Source: Afipia sp. GAS231
GTDB lineage: Bacteria > Pseudomonadota > Alphaproteobacteria > Rhizobiales > Xanthobacteraceae
NCBI RefSeq assembly: GCF_900103365.1
Contig: NZ_LT629703.1
Span: 5,876,501-5,940,500 of the forward strand
Direction: 5' to 3'
Length of the DNA: 64,000 nucleotides
Made by a program: the position numbers and the translations under genes
In this document: positions 6,940 to 15,329 of the stretch, in pieces
How the letters are laid out: each line of letters begins with the position of its first letter
How positions within the stretch are numbered: the first letter of the stretch is position 1
Notes under the pieces: model-generated
What the model was told of the DNA's origin: nothing
Database searches by the model: none
What the model saw: the letters and a program-made list of their open reading frames with translations, nothing else

Positions 6940-9264
6940 ATGACCGAGCCACTGCTGGGGCGCAGCATCAATCGTCTGGAAGACGCGCGTTTCGTAAGGG
7001 GGCGCGGGTGTTACGTCGCCGATCTGGTCGCGCCGAACGCGCTCCATGGCGTTGTCGCTCGCTCGCCGCATGCGCATGCACGCATCCGCAGCCTTGACGT
7101 CGACGCGGCGCGCCGGATGCCCGGCGTCGTAGCCGTGCTCACCGGCGCCGATCTGGCGTCCGATCAACTCGGCCCGCTGCCGTGCGCGGTGACCCATATT
7201 CCGATGACGTCGCCGCTCGTGGTGCCGCCCTGTCATGCGCTGGCGCGTGACGTCGTGCGCTATGTCGGCGAACCCATCGCCTTCGTGGTCGCGGACAGCG
7301 CCGAAAACGCGCGCGATGCGGCGGAAGCAGTAGTTGCCGACTACGAGCCGCTGGCTTCAGTCGTCACGATCACGGATGCCGTGATGCCGGGAGCTGCGTT
7401 GATCTGGCCGGAAGCCAGGGACAACATCGCGTTCCAGTTCAACCGCGGCGACATCGGTCCGGTGGAAGCCGCGATCGCCGGTGCGGCGCATGTCGTGGAA
7501 TGCGAACTGGTCAACAACCGCGTGGTCGCAGCACCGCTGGAAACACGCGGTGCGCTCGGCGAGTTCGACGCGGCGAGTGGCCATCTACACTTGACCGCAT
7601 CGGCCGCTGGCGCGCATACGATCCGCGACCTGCTCGCCGACCAGGTCTTCCGCATCCCCCGTGAAAAACTTCGTGTCAGTATTCCCGACGTCGGCGGCGG
7701 CTTCGGGATGAAGAACGTGCTCTATCCGGAATGGGTGCTGGTGCTGTACGCAGCCCGGCGCCTCGGCCGTCCGGTTACGTGGATCGGGGACCGCGGCGAA
7801 GATTTCGTGGCCTCGGTGCATGGCCGCGACAGCTTCATCCGGGCGCGCCTCGCGCTCGATCGCAACGGCCGCTTCCTCGCGCTCGAAACCAAGGTCCTCG
7901 CCAATCTCGGCGCCTATGTCTCGACGGTGGCGCCGGTCGTACCGACCATGGCGATGGCGAGCGCGATGGGCGGCGTCTACGCCATTCCGCTGATCGCATT
8001 TCAGGCGCAGGGCGTGTTCACCAACACCACGCCGGTCGACGCCTATCGCGGGGCCGGCAAGCCCGAGGCGAACTATCTGATCGAGCGCCTGATCGATATA
8101 TCCGCAGCACGGCTCGGGATCGATGCGCTAAAACTGCGGCGCAAGAACATCGTCAGGCGGTTTCCCTATTCCAGTGCAATGGGGCTTACGCTCGAGCAGG
8201 GCAGCTTTGCGCACGCGATCGATCATGCGGTTGCAGCAATGGAAGGATTCAAGACGCGCCAAAAAAGCTCGCGCGCGCGAGGCCGCCTGCGTGGTCTCGG
8301 CTATGCCTGCTTCCTTGAAACCGCGCGTGGTCAACCCAATGAAGTGGCGGAAGCCGGCTTTGGTGAGGATGGCCTGATCGATATCAAAGTCGGCACGCAT
8401 TCGAATGGCCAGGGCCATGAAACCACCTATGCCCAGATCGCCGCCGATGCGTTGGGGTTGCCGCTGGAGCGATTTCGATTTCGGCAGGGCGATACCGACG
8501 ATCTCGACAGCGGCGGTGGACATGGCGGCGCGCGCTCGATGCACCAGGGCGGGACCGCGCTGCTGATGGCGGCCGAAGGCCTGATCGAAAATGCGCGGCG
8601 GCTGGCGGCGCGGCTGCTGCAAACCAATGTCGATGCCGTCAGTTACGAAGCTGGCACCTTGCGCGTGGCCGCGACCGGGCAAGAGATCAGCCTCGATGAA
8701 GTGGCGCACGCTTCATATCAATCGCCCGGTGACGATGTCGCGCCCGGCCTGACGCATCGTGCAACCCACCTCTGCGACCGTTACACCTTTCCCAACGGCT
8801 GCCATGTCGCCGAAGTCGAGATCGATCCCGCGACCGGCGAGGTGAAGCTCGAGCGGTACGTGATCTTCGATGATTACGGCCGCCTGCTCGATCCGCGCCT
8901 GACGCTGGGACAGGTGCATGGCGGCGTGGTGCAGGGCATCGGACAGGCGCTGTTCGAGCAGGCGCTGTACGACGTCAAGACCGGCCAGATCCTTTCGGGA
9001 TCGTTGATGGATTACGCGCTGCCGCGCGCCGCTGATATTCCCGCGTTCGAGGGTAGCCTGACGCCGGACTTTCCGAGCCGCGCCAACCGGCTGGGCGTAA
9101 AGGGCAGCGGTCAGGCCGGCGCCATCGCAGCACCCGCCACCATCATGAACGCGGTGATGAACGCACTGGCGCCGTTGGGCGTCACGCAGCTCGATATGCC
9201 GGCAACGCCCTCCCGCATCTGGCACGCGATCGAGGCGGCCAGACGAGGAAGCCAGAACAGTTGA
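6940..9264 (+). CDS. Xanthine dehydrogenase family molybdopterin-binding subunit, catalytic Glu replaced by Gln
   Basis: A 774-residue large subunit of the CoxL/XDH type. It starts LLGRSINRLEDARFVRGRG and has the molybdopterin loop VGGGFGMKN (around 251-259) and AYRGAGKPEANYLIERLID, which lacks the Cys of true CO dehydrogenase. The C-terminal active-site motif is GVKGSGQAGAIAAP where the family has GVKGxGEAG, so Gln725 replaces the catalytic Glu. No FAD or 2Fe-2S subunit gene lies nearby. ATG 6940 is chosen because LLGRS homology starts there; an in-frame TTG-rich extension to 6895 is unlikely. It is probably co-transcribed with the CoA-transferase 57 bp downstream. Confidence 0.85.
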   Translation: MTEPLLGRSINRLEDARFVRGRGCYVADLVAPNALHGVVARSPHAHARIRSLDVDAARRMPGVVAVLTGADLASDQLGPLPCAVTHIPMTSPLVVPPCHALARDVVRYVGEPIAFVVADSAENARDAAEAVVADYEPLASVVTITDAVMPGAALIWPEARDNIAFQFNRGDIGPVEAAIAGAAHVVECELVNNRVVAAPLETRGALGEFDAASGHLHLTASAAGAHTIRDLLADQVFRIPREKLRVSIPDVGGGFGMKNVLYPEWVLVLYAARRLGRPVTWIGDRGEDFVASVHGRDSFIRARLALDRNGRFLALETKVLANLGAYVSTVAPVVPTMAMASAMGGVYAIPLIAFQAQGVFTNTTPVDAYRGAGKPEANYLIERLIDISAARLGIDALKLRRKNIVRRFPYSSAMGLTLEQGSFAHAIDHAVAAMEGFKTRQKSSRARGRLRGLGYACFLETARGQPNEVAEAGFGEDGLIDIKVGTHSNGQGHETTYAQIAADALGLPLERFRFRQGDTDDLDSGGGHGGARSMHQGGTALLMAAEGLIENARRLAARLLQTNVDAVSYEAGTLRVAATGQEISLDEVAHASYQSPGDDVAPGLTHRATHLCDRYTFPNGCHVAEVEIDPATGEVKLERYVIFDDYGRLLDPRLTLGQVHGGVVQGIGQALFEQALYDVKTGQILSGSLMDYALPRAADIPAFEGSLTPDFPSRANRLGVKGSGQAGAIAAPATIMNAVMNALAPLGVTQLDMPATPSRIWHAIEAARRGSQNS

Positions 9265-9321
9265 CTCGCTGCCCGCAATTAGAGAACGCTTCGGCCAAAC
9301 GAAAGCAAAGGGAATAGGTTG

Positions 9322-10506
9322 ATGGGGGGAGTTCTGGAGGGCGTGCGCGTCCTGGATTTCGGGCGCTATATCGCGGGGCCGTATTGCGCGACCCTGCTGG
9401 CCGAGTTCGGTGCCGAAGTCATTCGCGTGGAAAAGCTCGATGGCAGCGAGGATCGCTTCGTCGCACCGGTCGGTGAAGGCGGCGAGGGCGCGCTGTTTCT
9501 GCAGATCAACCGCAACAAGAAGTGCATCACGCTCAATCCGATGAAGTCCGAGGGCCAGGAGGTGATGCGCCGGCTGGTCGCCACCGCCGATGTCGTCGTC
9601 GCCAATCTGCCACCGCAAACGCTCCAGGCCATGAAGCTCGATTACGCGTCGTTGAAGGCGATCAAGCCGGACATCATTTTGACCACGGCGACCGCGTTCG
9701 GCGGACCGGGGCCGTGGTCCGACCGCGTCGGCTTCGACGGCGTCGGGCAGGTGATGTCGGGGGCGGTCTATATGACCGGCATGGGCGATCCGCCGTACCG
9801 CGCCGCCGTCAACTGGGTCGATTTCGGAACGGCGCTGCATTGCGCGTTCGGCACGCTGGCGGCGCTGATGGAGAAGGCGAAGTCCGGACGCGGCCAGATC
9901 GTCGAGGGCGCGCTGCTGGCGACCGCGCTGTCCTTCACCAACGCGGGGCTGATCGAACAGGCCGTGATCGCGCCCAATCGCGTGCCGACCGGCAATCTCG
10001 GCCAGACCGCGGCGCCGGTCGATATCTATCGCACCAAAGACGGCTGGGTGCTGTGTCAGGTGACGGGCCATCCGCTGTTTATCCGCTGGGCCAAATTGAT
10101 GGGCGAGGACCACTGGCTGCAGGATCCGCGCTTTGCCGACGATCTCAAGCGCGGCGAGAACGGTCCTGTCATCAGCGAGCGGATGGCGCGCTGGTGCGCC
10201 GAGCGTACCTCGCAGGAGGCGCTCGATACGTTGGGCCAAGCGATGATTCCGGCAGGTCCCGTCCTGAGCCCGCAGGAGGCGCTGGACCATCCGCATATTC
10301 GCGCCGCCGGGTTCCTGCAGGACGTCGATTATCCCGGTCTGCCGAAACCCGCGCCGACGGCGCGCGCCGCGGTGCGGCTGTCGGAAACCCCCGGCGCGAT
10401 CGTGACGCGGCCGCCGACGCTCGGCGAGCACACCGATATGGTGCTGGCTGAGCTCGGCTATGACGCCGCCGCGATCGCGGTGCTTCGGAAAAACAGGGTA
10501 GTGTAG
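9322..10506 (+). CDS. CaiB/BaiF family (class III) CoA-transferase
   Basis: A 394-residue class III CoA-transferase: VLDFGRYIAGPYCATLLAEFGAEVIRVE is the signature N terminus, and INRNKKCITLN, an Asp in NWVDFGTALHCAFG (likely acyl-anhydride residue) and a C-terminal HTDMVLAELGY follow. The family moves CoA between carboxylic acids, here probably onto or off a product of the flanking hydroxylase/aldolase pair. AAAGGG at 9308-9312 precedes both TTG 9319 and ATG 9322; ATG is preferred. The next gene begins 12 bp downstream. Confidence 0.88.
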   Translation: MGGVLEGVRVLDFGRYIAGPYCATLLAEFGAEVIRVEKLDGSEDRFVAPVGEGGEGALFLQINRNKKCITLNPMKSEGQEVMRRLVATADVVVANLPPQTLQAMKLDYASLKAIKPDIILTTATAFGGPGPWSDRVGFDGVGQVMSGAVYMTGMGDPPYRAAVNWVDFGTALHCAFGTLAALMEKAKSGRGQIVEGALLATALSFTNAGLIEQAVIAPNRVPTGNLGQTAAPVDIYRTKDGWVLCQVTGHPLFIRWAKLMGEDHWLQDPRFADDLKRGENGPVISERMARWCAERTSQEALDTLGQAMIPAGPVLSPQEALDHPHIRAAGFLQDVDYPGLPKPAPTARAAVRLSETPGAIVTRPPTLGEHTDMVLAELGYDAAAIAVLRKNRVV

Positions 10507-10518
10507 AGGATACGCAGC

Positions 10519-11447
10519 ATGAGTCCGACGTTCAAACGGCCGTACCGGGGCGTCTTCCCGGTCGCTCCGACCATCTTCGGCGAGTCCGGTGAACTCGACC
10601 TCGAAGGGCAGCGCCGCTGTATCGATTTCATGATCGATGCGGGCTCTCACGGCCTCTGCATCCTGGCCAATTTCTCCGAGCAATTCGTCCTCACCGACGA
10701 CGAGCGCGATCAGGTGATGGTGGCCGTGCTCGACCATGTGGCGGGGCGCGTGCCGGTCATCGTCACCACCACGCATTTCGGCTCGCAGATCTGTGCCGAG
10801 CGCTCGCGGCGGGCGCAGGATCTCGGCGCGGCGATGGTGATGGTGATGCCGCCCTATCACGGTGGACCTTCCGGGTCGGCGAGCCCGCGATCTACGAATT
10901 CTACAAGCGTGTGTCGGACGCGATTTCAATTCCGATCATGATCCAGGATGCACCGGTGGCCGGTACGCCGCTCTCGGTCGCGTTCCTGGCGCGGATGGCA
11001 AGGGAAATCGGGAATATCAGCTACTTCAAGGTCGAGGTGCCGATGGCGGCGGCCAAGTTGCGCGATCTGATTGCCGCCGGCGGCACCGCCATCGAAGGTC
11101 CCTGGGATGGCGAGGAAGCGATTACGCTGATGGCCGACCTCGAGGCGGGGGCGACCGGCGCGATGACCGGCGGCGGTTATCCCGATGGCATCAGGCAGAT
11201 CATGGATCCGTACTTCGCCGGCCGCCGGGACGAGGCAATGGCCGCCTATGCGCGCTGGTTGCCGCTGATCAATTACGAGAACCGGCAATGCGGCCTGCAG
11301 GCCTGTAAAGCCCTGATGCAGGAGGGCGGCGTGATCGGATCGGAAATGGTCCGCCATCCCCTGCAAAAACTTCATCCGAAGACGCGCGCAGGGCTGATCG
11401 AAATTGCGCGCCAGCTCGATCCGGTGGTGTTGCGCTGGGGCAAGTGA
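10519..11447 (+). pseudogene. Dihydrodipicolinate synthase-family aldolase/lyase, broken by a 1-bp frameshift
   Basis: Two adjacent frames make one DapA-family protein of about 309 residues. The first (10519 on) covers KRPYRGVFPVAPTIFGESG to MVMVMPPYHG; the second resumes at FRVGEPAIYEFYKRVSDA and runs to 11447. The break is at 10862-10868, where CACGGTGGACC needs one extra base to give H-G-x-T-F-R-V. The Schiff-base lysine is visible in YFKVEVP. The usual GTTGE substrate loop is altered to ANFSE. Either the gene is inactivated or the assembly lost a G in a G-rich run. It closes the 6940-11447 operon. Confidence 0.8.
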
Positions 11448-11461
11448 CTATCTCGTCGCAT

Positions 11462-11488
11462 GCGTGAGGCGGCGCGCACGCCTCACGC
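11462..11488. terminator. Bidirectional hairpin between convergent genes
   Basis: GCGTGAGGCG (11462-11471) and CGCCTCACGC (11479-11488) are exact inverted 10-bp arms with a 7-nt loop. The hairpin lies where the aldolase gene and the ABC operon converge and overlaps the stop codon of the ATPase gene. A clear U-run is lacking. Confidence 0.55.
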
Positions 11489-12481
11489 CAGATGGCACGC
11501 CACGAAATGTCCGTCGCTGCCCTGCTTCAGTTCCGGTGAGGTTTCGCGGCACCGCGGTTCGGCGATCGGGCAGCGGGTGTGGAAATGGCAGCCCTTCGGC
11601 GGGTTCATCGGGCTCGGTACGTCGCCCTGCAGACGGATCCGCTTGCGCTTCACCTTGGGGTCCGGCACCGGCACGGCGGAGAGTAGCGCCTGCGTGTAGG
11701 GATGCTGCGGGTTGCGATAGAGATCGCTGGCGCGCGCAAGCTCGACGATGCGGCCGAGATACATCACCGCGACGCGGTCGGAAATATGCTCGACCACGGA
11801 CAGGTCGTGGGCGACGAATAAATATGTGAGGTTCAGTTCGGCCTGCAGGTCTTCCAGCAGATTGATCACCTGCGCCTGGATCGAAACGTCGAGCGCCGAA
11901 ACCGGCTCGTCGCAGACGATGAATTTGGGCTCGACCGCGAGCGCACGCGCGATCACGATGCGCTGGCGTTGGCCGCCGGAAAATTCGTGCGGATAGCGCC
12001 GCATGTGCTCGGGCTTGAGCCCGACCTTGAGCAGCAGGCTCGCGACACGCTCGTCGCGTTCGCTGGCCGAGGAGGCGAGCTTGTGGATGATGAAGGCTTC
12101 GCCGAGGATCGCGCCGATGGTCATGCGCGGATTGAGCGAGGCGAACGGATCCTGGAATACGATCTGGATGTTGCGCCGCATCGCCCGCAGGTCGTCGCCG
12201 TCGAGGCCCAGCACATTCTGCCCGTCAAAGATAATCTCGCCTTCGCTGGGTTCGATCAGGCGCATCACGCAGCGGGCGGTGGTGGATTTTCCGCAGCCGG
12301 ATTCGCCGACCAGTCCGAGCGTCTCGCCGCGCTTTACCGCAAACGAGACGCCATCCACGGCATGAACGCGTCCGACCTCGCGCGAAAGCAGCCCGCCCTT
12401 GATGGCAAAATGCTTCTTGAGATCGGTGACACGCAACAGCGGTTCGCTGGTTTCAGGCTTGCTCATCGGAAGCTCGCTCAT
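11483..12481 (-). CDS. Peptide-type ABC transporter ATP-binding protein (DppF/OppF family)
   Basis: A 332-residue ABC ATPase with Walker [10 protein letters not shown], signature SGGQRQR, Walker B FIVCDEP and the C-terminal oligopeptide-transporter extension [21 protein letters not shown]. It energises the importer encoded by the next four genes upstream on the same strand. Its ATG overlaps the stop of the DppD-like gene (12478-12481). It is last in the operon and ends in the inverted repeat. Confidence 0.93.
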   Translation of the reverse strand: MSELPMSKPETSEPLLRVTDLKKHFAIKGGLLSREVGRVHAVDGVSFAVKRGETLGLVGESGCGKSTTARCVMRLIEPSEGEIIFDGQNVLGLDGDDLRAMRRNIQIVFQDPFASLNPRMTIGAILGEAFIIHKLASSASERDERVASLLLKVGLKPEHMRRYPHEFSGGQRQRIVIARALAVEPKFIVCDEPVSALDVSIQAQVINLLEDLQAELNLTYLFVAHDLSVVEHISDRVAVMYLGRIVELARASDLYRNPQHPYTQALLSAVPVPDPKVKRKRIRLQGDVPSPMNPPKGCHFHTRCPIAEPRCRETSPELKQGSDGHFVACHLA

Positions 12482-13458
12482 GGCACGGCTCCGAGATGGC
12501 AGGCCATGCGGTGACCGGGCGCGATCTCGCGCAGCAACGGTTCCACCTCGGTACAGATGTTCATGACATGGCGGCAGCGCGCGGCGAAGCGGCAGCCGGG
12601 GGCGGGATTGATCAGGCTCGGCACCGAGCCGCCGATCGCCTCCAGCCGGGTCTTGTGGGTGGCGGCGAGGTCGATGCGGGGAATCGAGCGGATCAGGCCC
12701 TGCGTGTAGGGATGACCCGGGCTTTCGAACAAGCTGTCGACACTGGCCTCCTCGACGACCTTTCCGGCATACATCACCACCACGCGCTGCGCGGTCTCGG
12801 CCACCACGCCCATCGCATGGGTGATCAGCATGACCGCCATGCCGAAGCGCTCTTTCATGTCCTGCAGGAGATCGAGGATTTGCGCCTGGATGGTGACGTC
12901 GAGCGCGGTGGTCGGCTCGTCCGCGATGACGAGCTTGGGCTTGCAGGCCAGCGCCATCGCAATCATGACGCGCTGGCGCATGCCGCCGGAGAATTGGTGC
13001 GGGTAGTCATATACGCGGCCCGCGGCATTCGGGATCTGCACCAGTTGCAGCATCTCGATGGTGCGGGCGATTGCCTGCCTGCTCGTCACGGCCTCGTGGC
13101 GGCGCAGGCTCTCGGCGATCTGTTCGCCGATCGTCAGCACCGGGTTGAGCGAGGTCATTGGCTCCTGGAAGATGAAGCCGATTTCCTTGGCGCGGATTTC
13201 ATCCAGTTGATCGCTGGTCAGCGGCACGAGGTCGCGGCCTTCGAAGATGATTTGGCCCGCAGCGATGCGGCCCGGCGGCATCGCGATCAGCTTGAGGATC
13301 GACATCGCGGTGACGGTTTTCCCGCAACCGGATTCGCCGACCACGCACAGCGTCTCGCCCTTGTTGATCGAGAGATCGACACCGTCGACGGCTTGCAGGA
13401 TGCCGTCGTCGGTGGAGAAGTGGGTCTTCAGTCCCTTGATTTCGAGCAGCGGCGCCAT
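12478..13458 (-). CDS. Peptide-type ABC transporter ATP-binding protein (DppD/OppD family)
   Basis: A 326-residue ABC ATPase: Walker [10 protein letters not shown]-loop [19 protein letters not shown], signature FSGGMRQR, Walker [14 protein letters not shown], and the C-terminal cysteine-rich extension [16 protein letters not shown] that marks the oligopeptide/nickel subgroup. It pairs with the DppF-like ATPase as a heterodimer. The start abuts the stop of the permease gene at 13459. Confidence 0.93.
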   Translation of the reverse strand: MAPLLEIKGLKTHFSTDDGILQAVDGVDLSINKGETLCVVGESGCGKTVTAMSILKLIAMPPGRIAAGQIIFEGRDLVPLTSDQLDEIRAKEIGFIFQEPMTSLNPVLTIGEQIAESLRRHEAVTSRQAIARTIEMLQLVQIPNAAGRVYDYPHQFSGGMRQRVMIAMALACKPKLVIADEPTTALDVTIQAQILDLLQDMKERFGMAVMLITHAMGVVAETAQRVVVMYAGKVVEEASVDSLFESPGHPYTQGLIRSIPRIDLAATHKTRLEAIGGSVPSLINPAPGCRFAARCRHVMNICTEVEPLLREIAPGHRMACHLGAVP

Positions 13459-14376
13459 TCAGATCACCCGCCGTGCATCGAGCGCATCGCGCAACCCGTC
13501 GCCGATGAAATTGATGGCGACGACGGCGATGAAGATCGCCCCGCCCGGGAACATGGCCCAGTGTGCGGCGATGTCGAGATAGTCCTTGGCGTCGTAGAGC
13601 AACCGTCCCCAGGTCGGCGTATCCGGCGGAAAGCCGAGGCCGAGAAACGACAGTGTCGATTCCGCGATGATGGCCGCAGCGACGTCGATGGTGCCGGCAA
13701 TGATGACGGGTCCGAGCGCGTTGGGCAGGATGTGGCGGACGATCTGCCGCAACGGACTGGCGCCGAGCGCGCGGGCGGCCTCGACGAATTCCTTCTCGCG
13801 CAGCGAAAGGAACTGGGCGCGCACCAGGCGCGCGACCGGCATCCAGCGCAGGCCGCCGATGACAAGCACGATCAGAATGAAGATGCCGCCCTCGGGGCCG
13901 AACGCGGCCTTCAGTCCGTCGCGGAACAGGTAGATCAGGAGCAGCAGCAGCGGCAATTGCGGCAGCGAGAGAAACAGGTCGGTGAGCCACATCAGCCCAT
14001 GGCCCAGCGCGCCGCGCGACATGCCGGCGAGTGCGCCGATCAGCGTGCCGACGATGACAGACACCGCCATCGCGGCAAGCCCGACCGCAAGCGAGATGCG
14101 CCCGCCATAGATCATGCGGGCGAGAATGTCCTGGCCGAGATCGTCGGTGCCGAAGGGGTGGGCGAGCGAGGGGCCTTCGAGCCGCGCGGTGAAATCGATT
14201 TCGTTGATCGGGATACGCCAGAGGAACGGGCCGACGATAACAGCCGCGGCCAGCACCAGCAGCAGCACCGCGCTGACCACGGCGAGCCTGTGGCGGCGAT
14301 AGCGCCGCCAGGTCTCGCGCCAGGGCGAGTAGCCGCGTCGCTCAGCGGAGCGAGATGCGAGGGTCAAGCCAACCAT
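13459..14376 (-). CDS. Peptide-type ABC transporter permease (DppC/OppC family)
   Basis: A 305-residue inner-membrane permease. It begins with an N-terminal OppC-type segment (YSPWRETWRRYRRHRLAVVSAVLLLVLAAAVIVG), then HPFGTDDLGQDILARMIYGGRISL and the EAA loop EFVEAARALGASPLRQIVRHILPN. ATG 14376 is preferred over the far upstream ATG at 14421, because it gives a normal OppC N terminus and a 35-bp overlap with the preceding permease gene. Confidence 0.9.
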   Translation of the reverse strand: MVGLTLASRSAERRGYSPWRETWRRYRRHRLAVVSAVLLLVLAAAVIVGPFLWRIPINEIDFTARLEGPSLAHPFGTDDLGQDILARMIYGGRISLAVGLAAMAVSVIVGTLIGALAGMSRGALGHGLMWLTDLFLSLPQLPLLLLLIYLFRDGLKAAFGPEGGIFILIVLVIGGLRWMPVARLVRAQFLSLREKEFVEAARALGASPLRQIVRHILPNALGPVIIAGTIDVAAAIIAESTLSFLGLGFPPDTPTWGRLLYDAKDYLDIAAHWAMFPGGAIFIAVVAINFIGDGLRDALDARRVI

Positions 14377-15301
14377 ACAGGACGTCCGCGATGAGATTGA
14401 AGAGCACGACAAGGCAGGCAAAGACGAACGTCACGGCCATCACGACCGGCGTGTCATTGGAGAGGATGGAGGAAATCAGCAGCGAGCCGATGCCCGGAAT
14501 GCGAAAAATCTGTTCGGTGACGATGGCGCCGCCGAACACGGCCGGCATCTGCAGCGCGATCAGGGTGACGACCGGAATCATGGCGTTGCGCATCACATGC
14601 TTGACGATCACTGTGGCCTGACCGAGCCCCTTGGCGCGGGCGGTGGTGACGTAGTCGAGCCGGATTACGTCCAGCATCGCCGAGCGCACGAAGCGGGTCA
14701 TGGAAGCCGCCTGGAACAGGCCGAGCACCATCACCGGCATGATCGCCTGCTTGATCTGTTCGAGCACCCAGTGGATGCCACTTCCCTTGACGTCGGTCGA
14801 ATAGACAAAGGGCAGCCAGTCCAGCTTGACCGAAAACACCAGGATGAACAGCAGGCCGGTGAAGAAGGTCGGCAGTGAAAAGCCGATGAAGGCGAGCGTG
14901 TTGGCGATCTGGTCGAAGATCGAATACGGCTTGGTGGCGGCGTAGACGCCGACCGGGATTGCAATGGAGAGGGCCAGCAGTTGCGCCGAGCCGATCACAT
15001 AGAGCGTGGTCGGCAGCCGTTGCAGGATCAGCGCGTCGACGTTCATCCGGCTGACAAAGGAAAAACCCCAGTCGCCGTGCGCCATTGCCACCAGCCAGTG
15101 CAGGTAGCGCAGATAGATCGGGTCATCGAGGCCGAAGCTGGCCCGCAGCGCCGCGGCGACTTCGGGCGGCACGTTCGGGTTGGTCGCCAGTTCGCCAAAG
15201 GGATCGCCGGGCGCCAGCGCCAGCACGGTGTACAGAACGAGCGAGATGCCGAGCAGACTCGGTATCGCGATCAGAAGGCGACGCAGGACATATTGGCCCA
15301 T
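14342..15301 (-). CDS. Peptide-type ABC transporter permease (DppB/OppB family)
   Basis: A 319-residue permease starting MGQYVLRRLLIAIPSLLGIS, the standard OppB N terminus, with several hydrophobic segments and the EAA-loop region DYVTTARAKGLGQATVIVKHVMRNA. It forms the transmembrane heterodimer with the DppC-like protein. It lies 28 bp after the binding-protein gene in the same operon. Confidence 0.93.
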   Translation of the reverse strand: MGQYVLRRLLIAIPSLLGISLVLYTVLALAPGDPFGELATNPNVPPEVAAALRASFGLDDPIYLRYLHWLVAMAHGDWGFSFVSRMNVDALILQRLPTTLYVIGSAQLLALSIAIPVGVYAATKPYSIFDQIANTLAFIGFSLPTFFTGLLFILVFSVKLDWLPFVYSTDVKGSGIHWVLEQIKQAIMPVMVLGLFQAASMTRFVRSAMLDVIRLDYVTTARAKGLGQATVIVKHVMRNAMIPVVTLIALQMPAVFGGAIVTEQIFRIPGIGSLLISSILSNDTPVVMAVTFVFACLVVLFNLIADVLYGWLDPRISLR

Positions 15302-15329
15302 GAGGGAATAATCCCTTTGCCCTTCGACG

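Noticed and set aside
8713..10929. A 738-codon open frame on the minus strand
   Set aside because: It is antisense to the molybdenum subunit and CoA-transferase genes, which have complete family motifs; its translation is Arg/His-rich low-information sequence typical of shadow frames in high-GC DNA.
12496..14394. A 632-codon open frame on the plus strand
   Set aside because: It is antisense to the ABC ATPase and permease genes and its Asp/His/Arg-rich translation matches no family.
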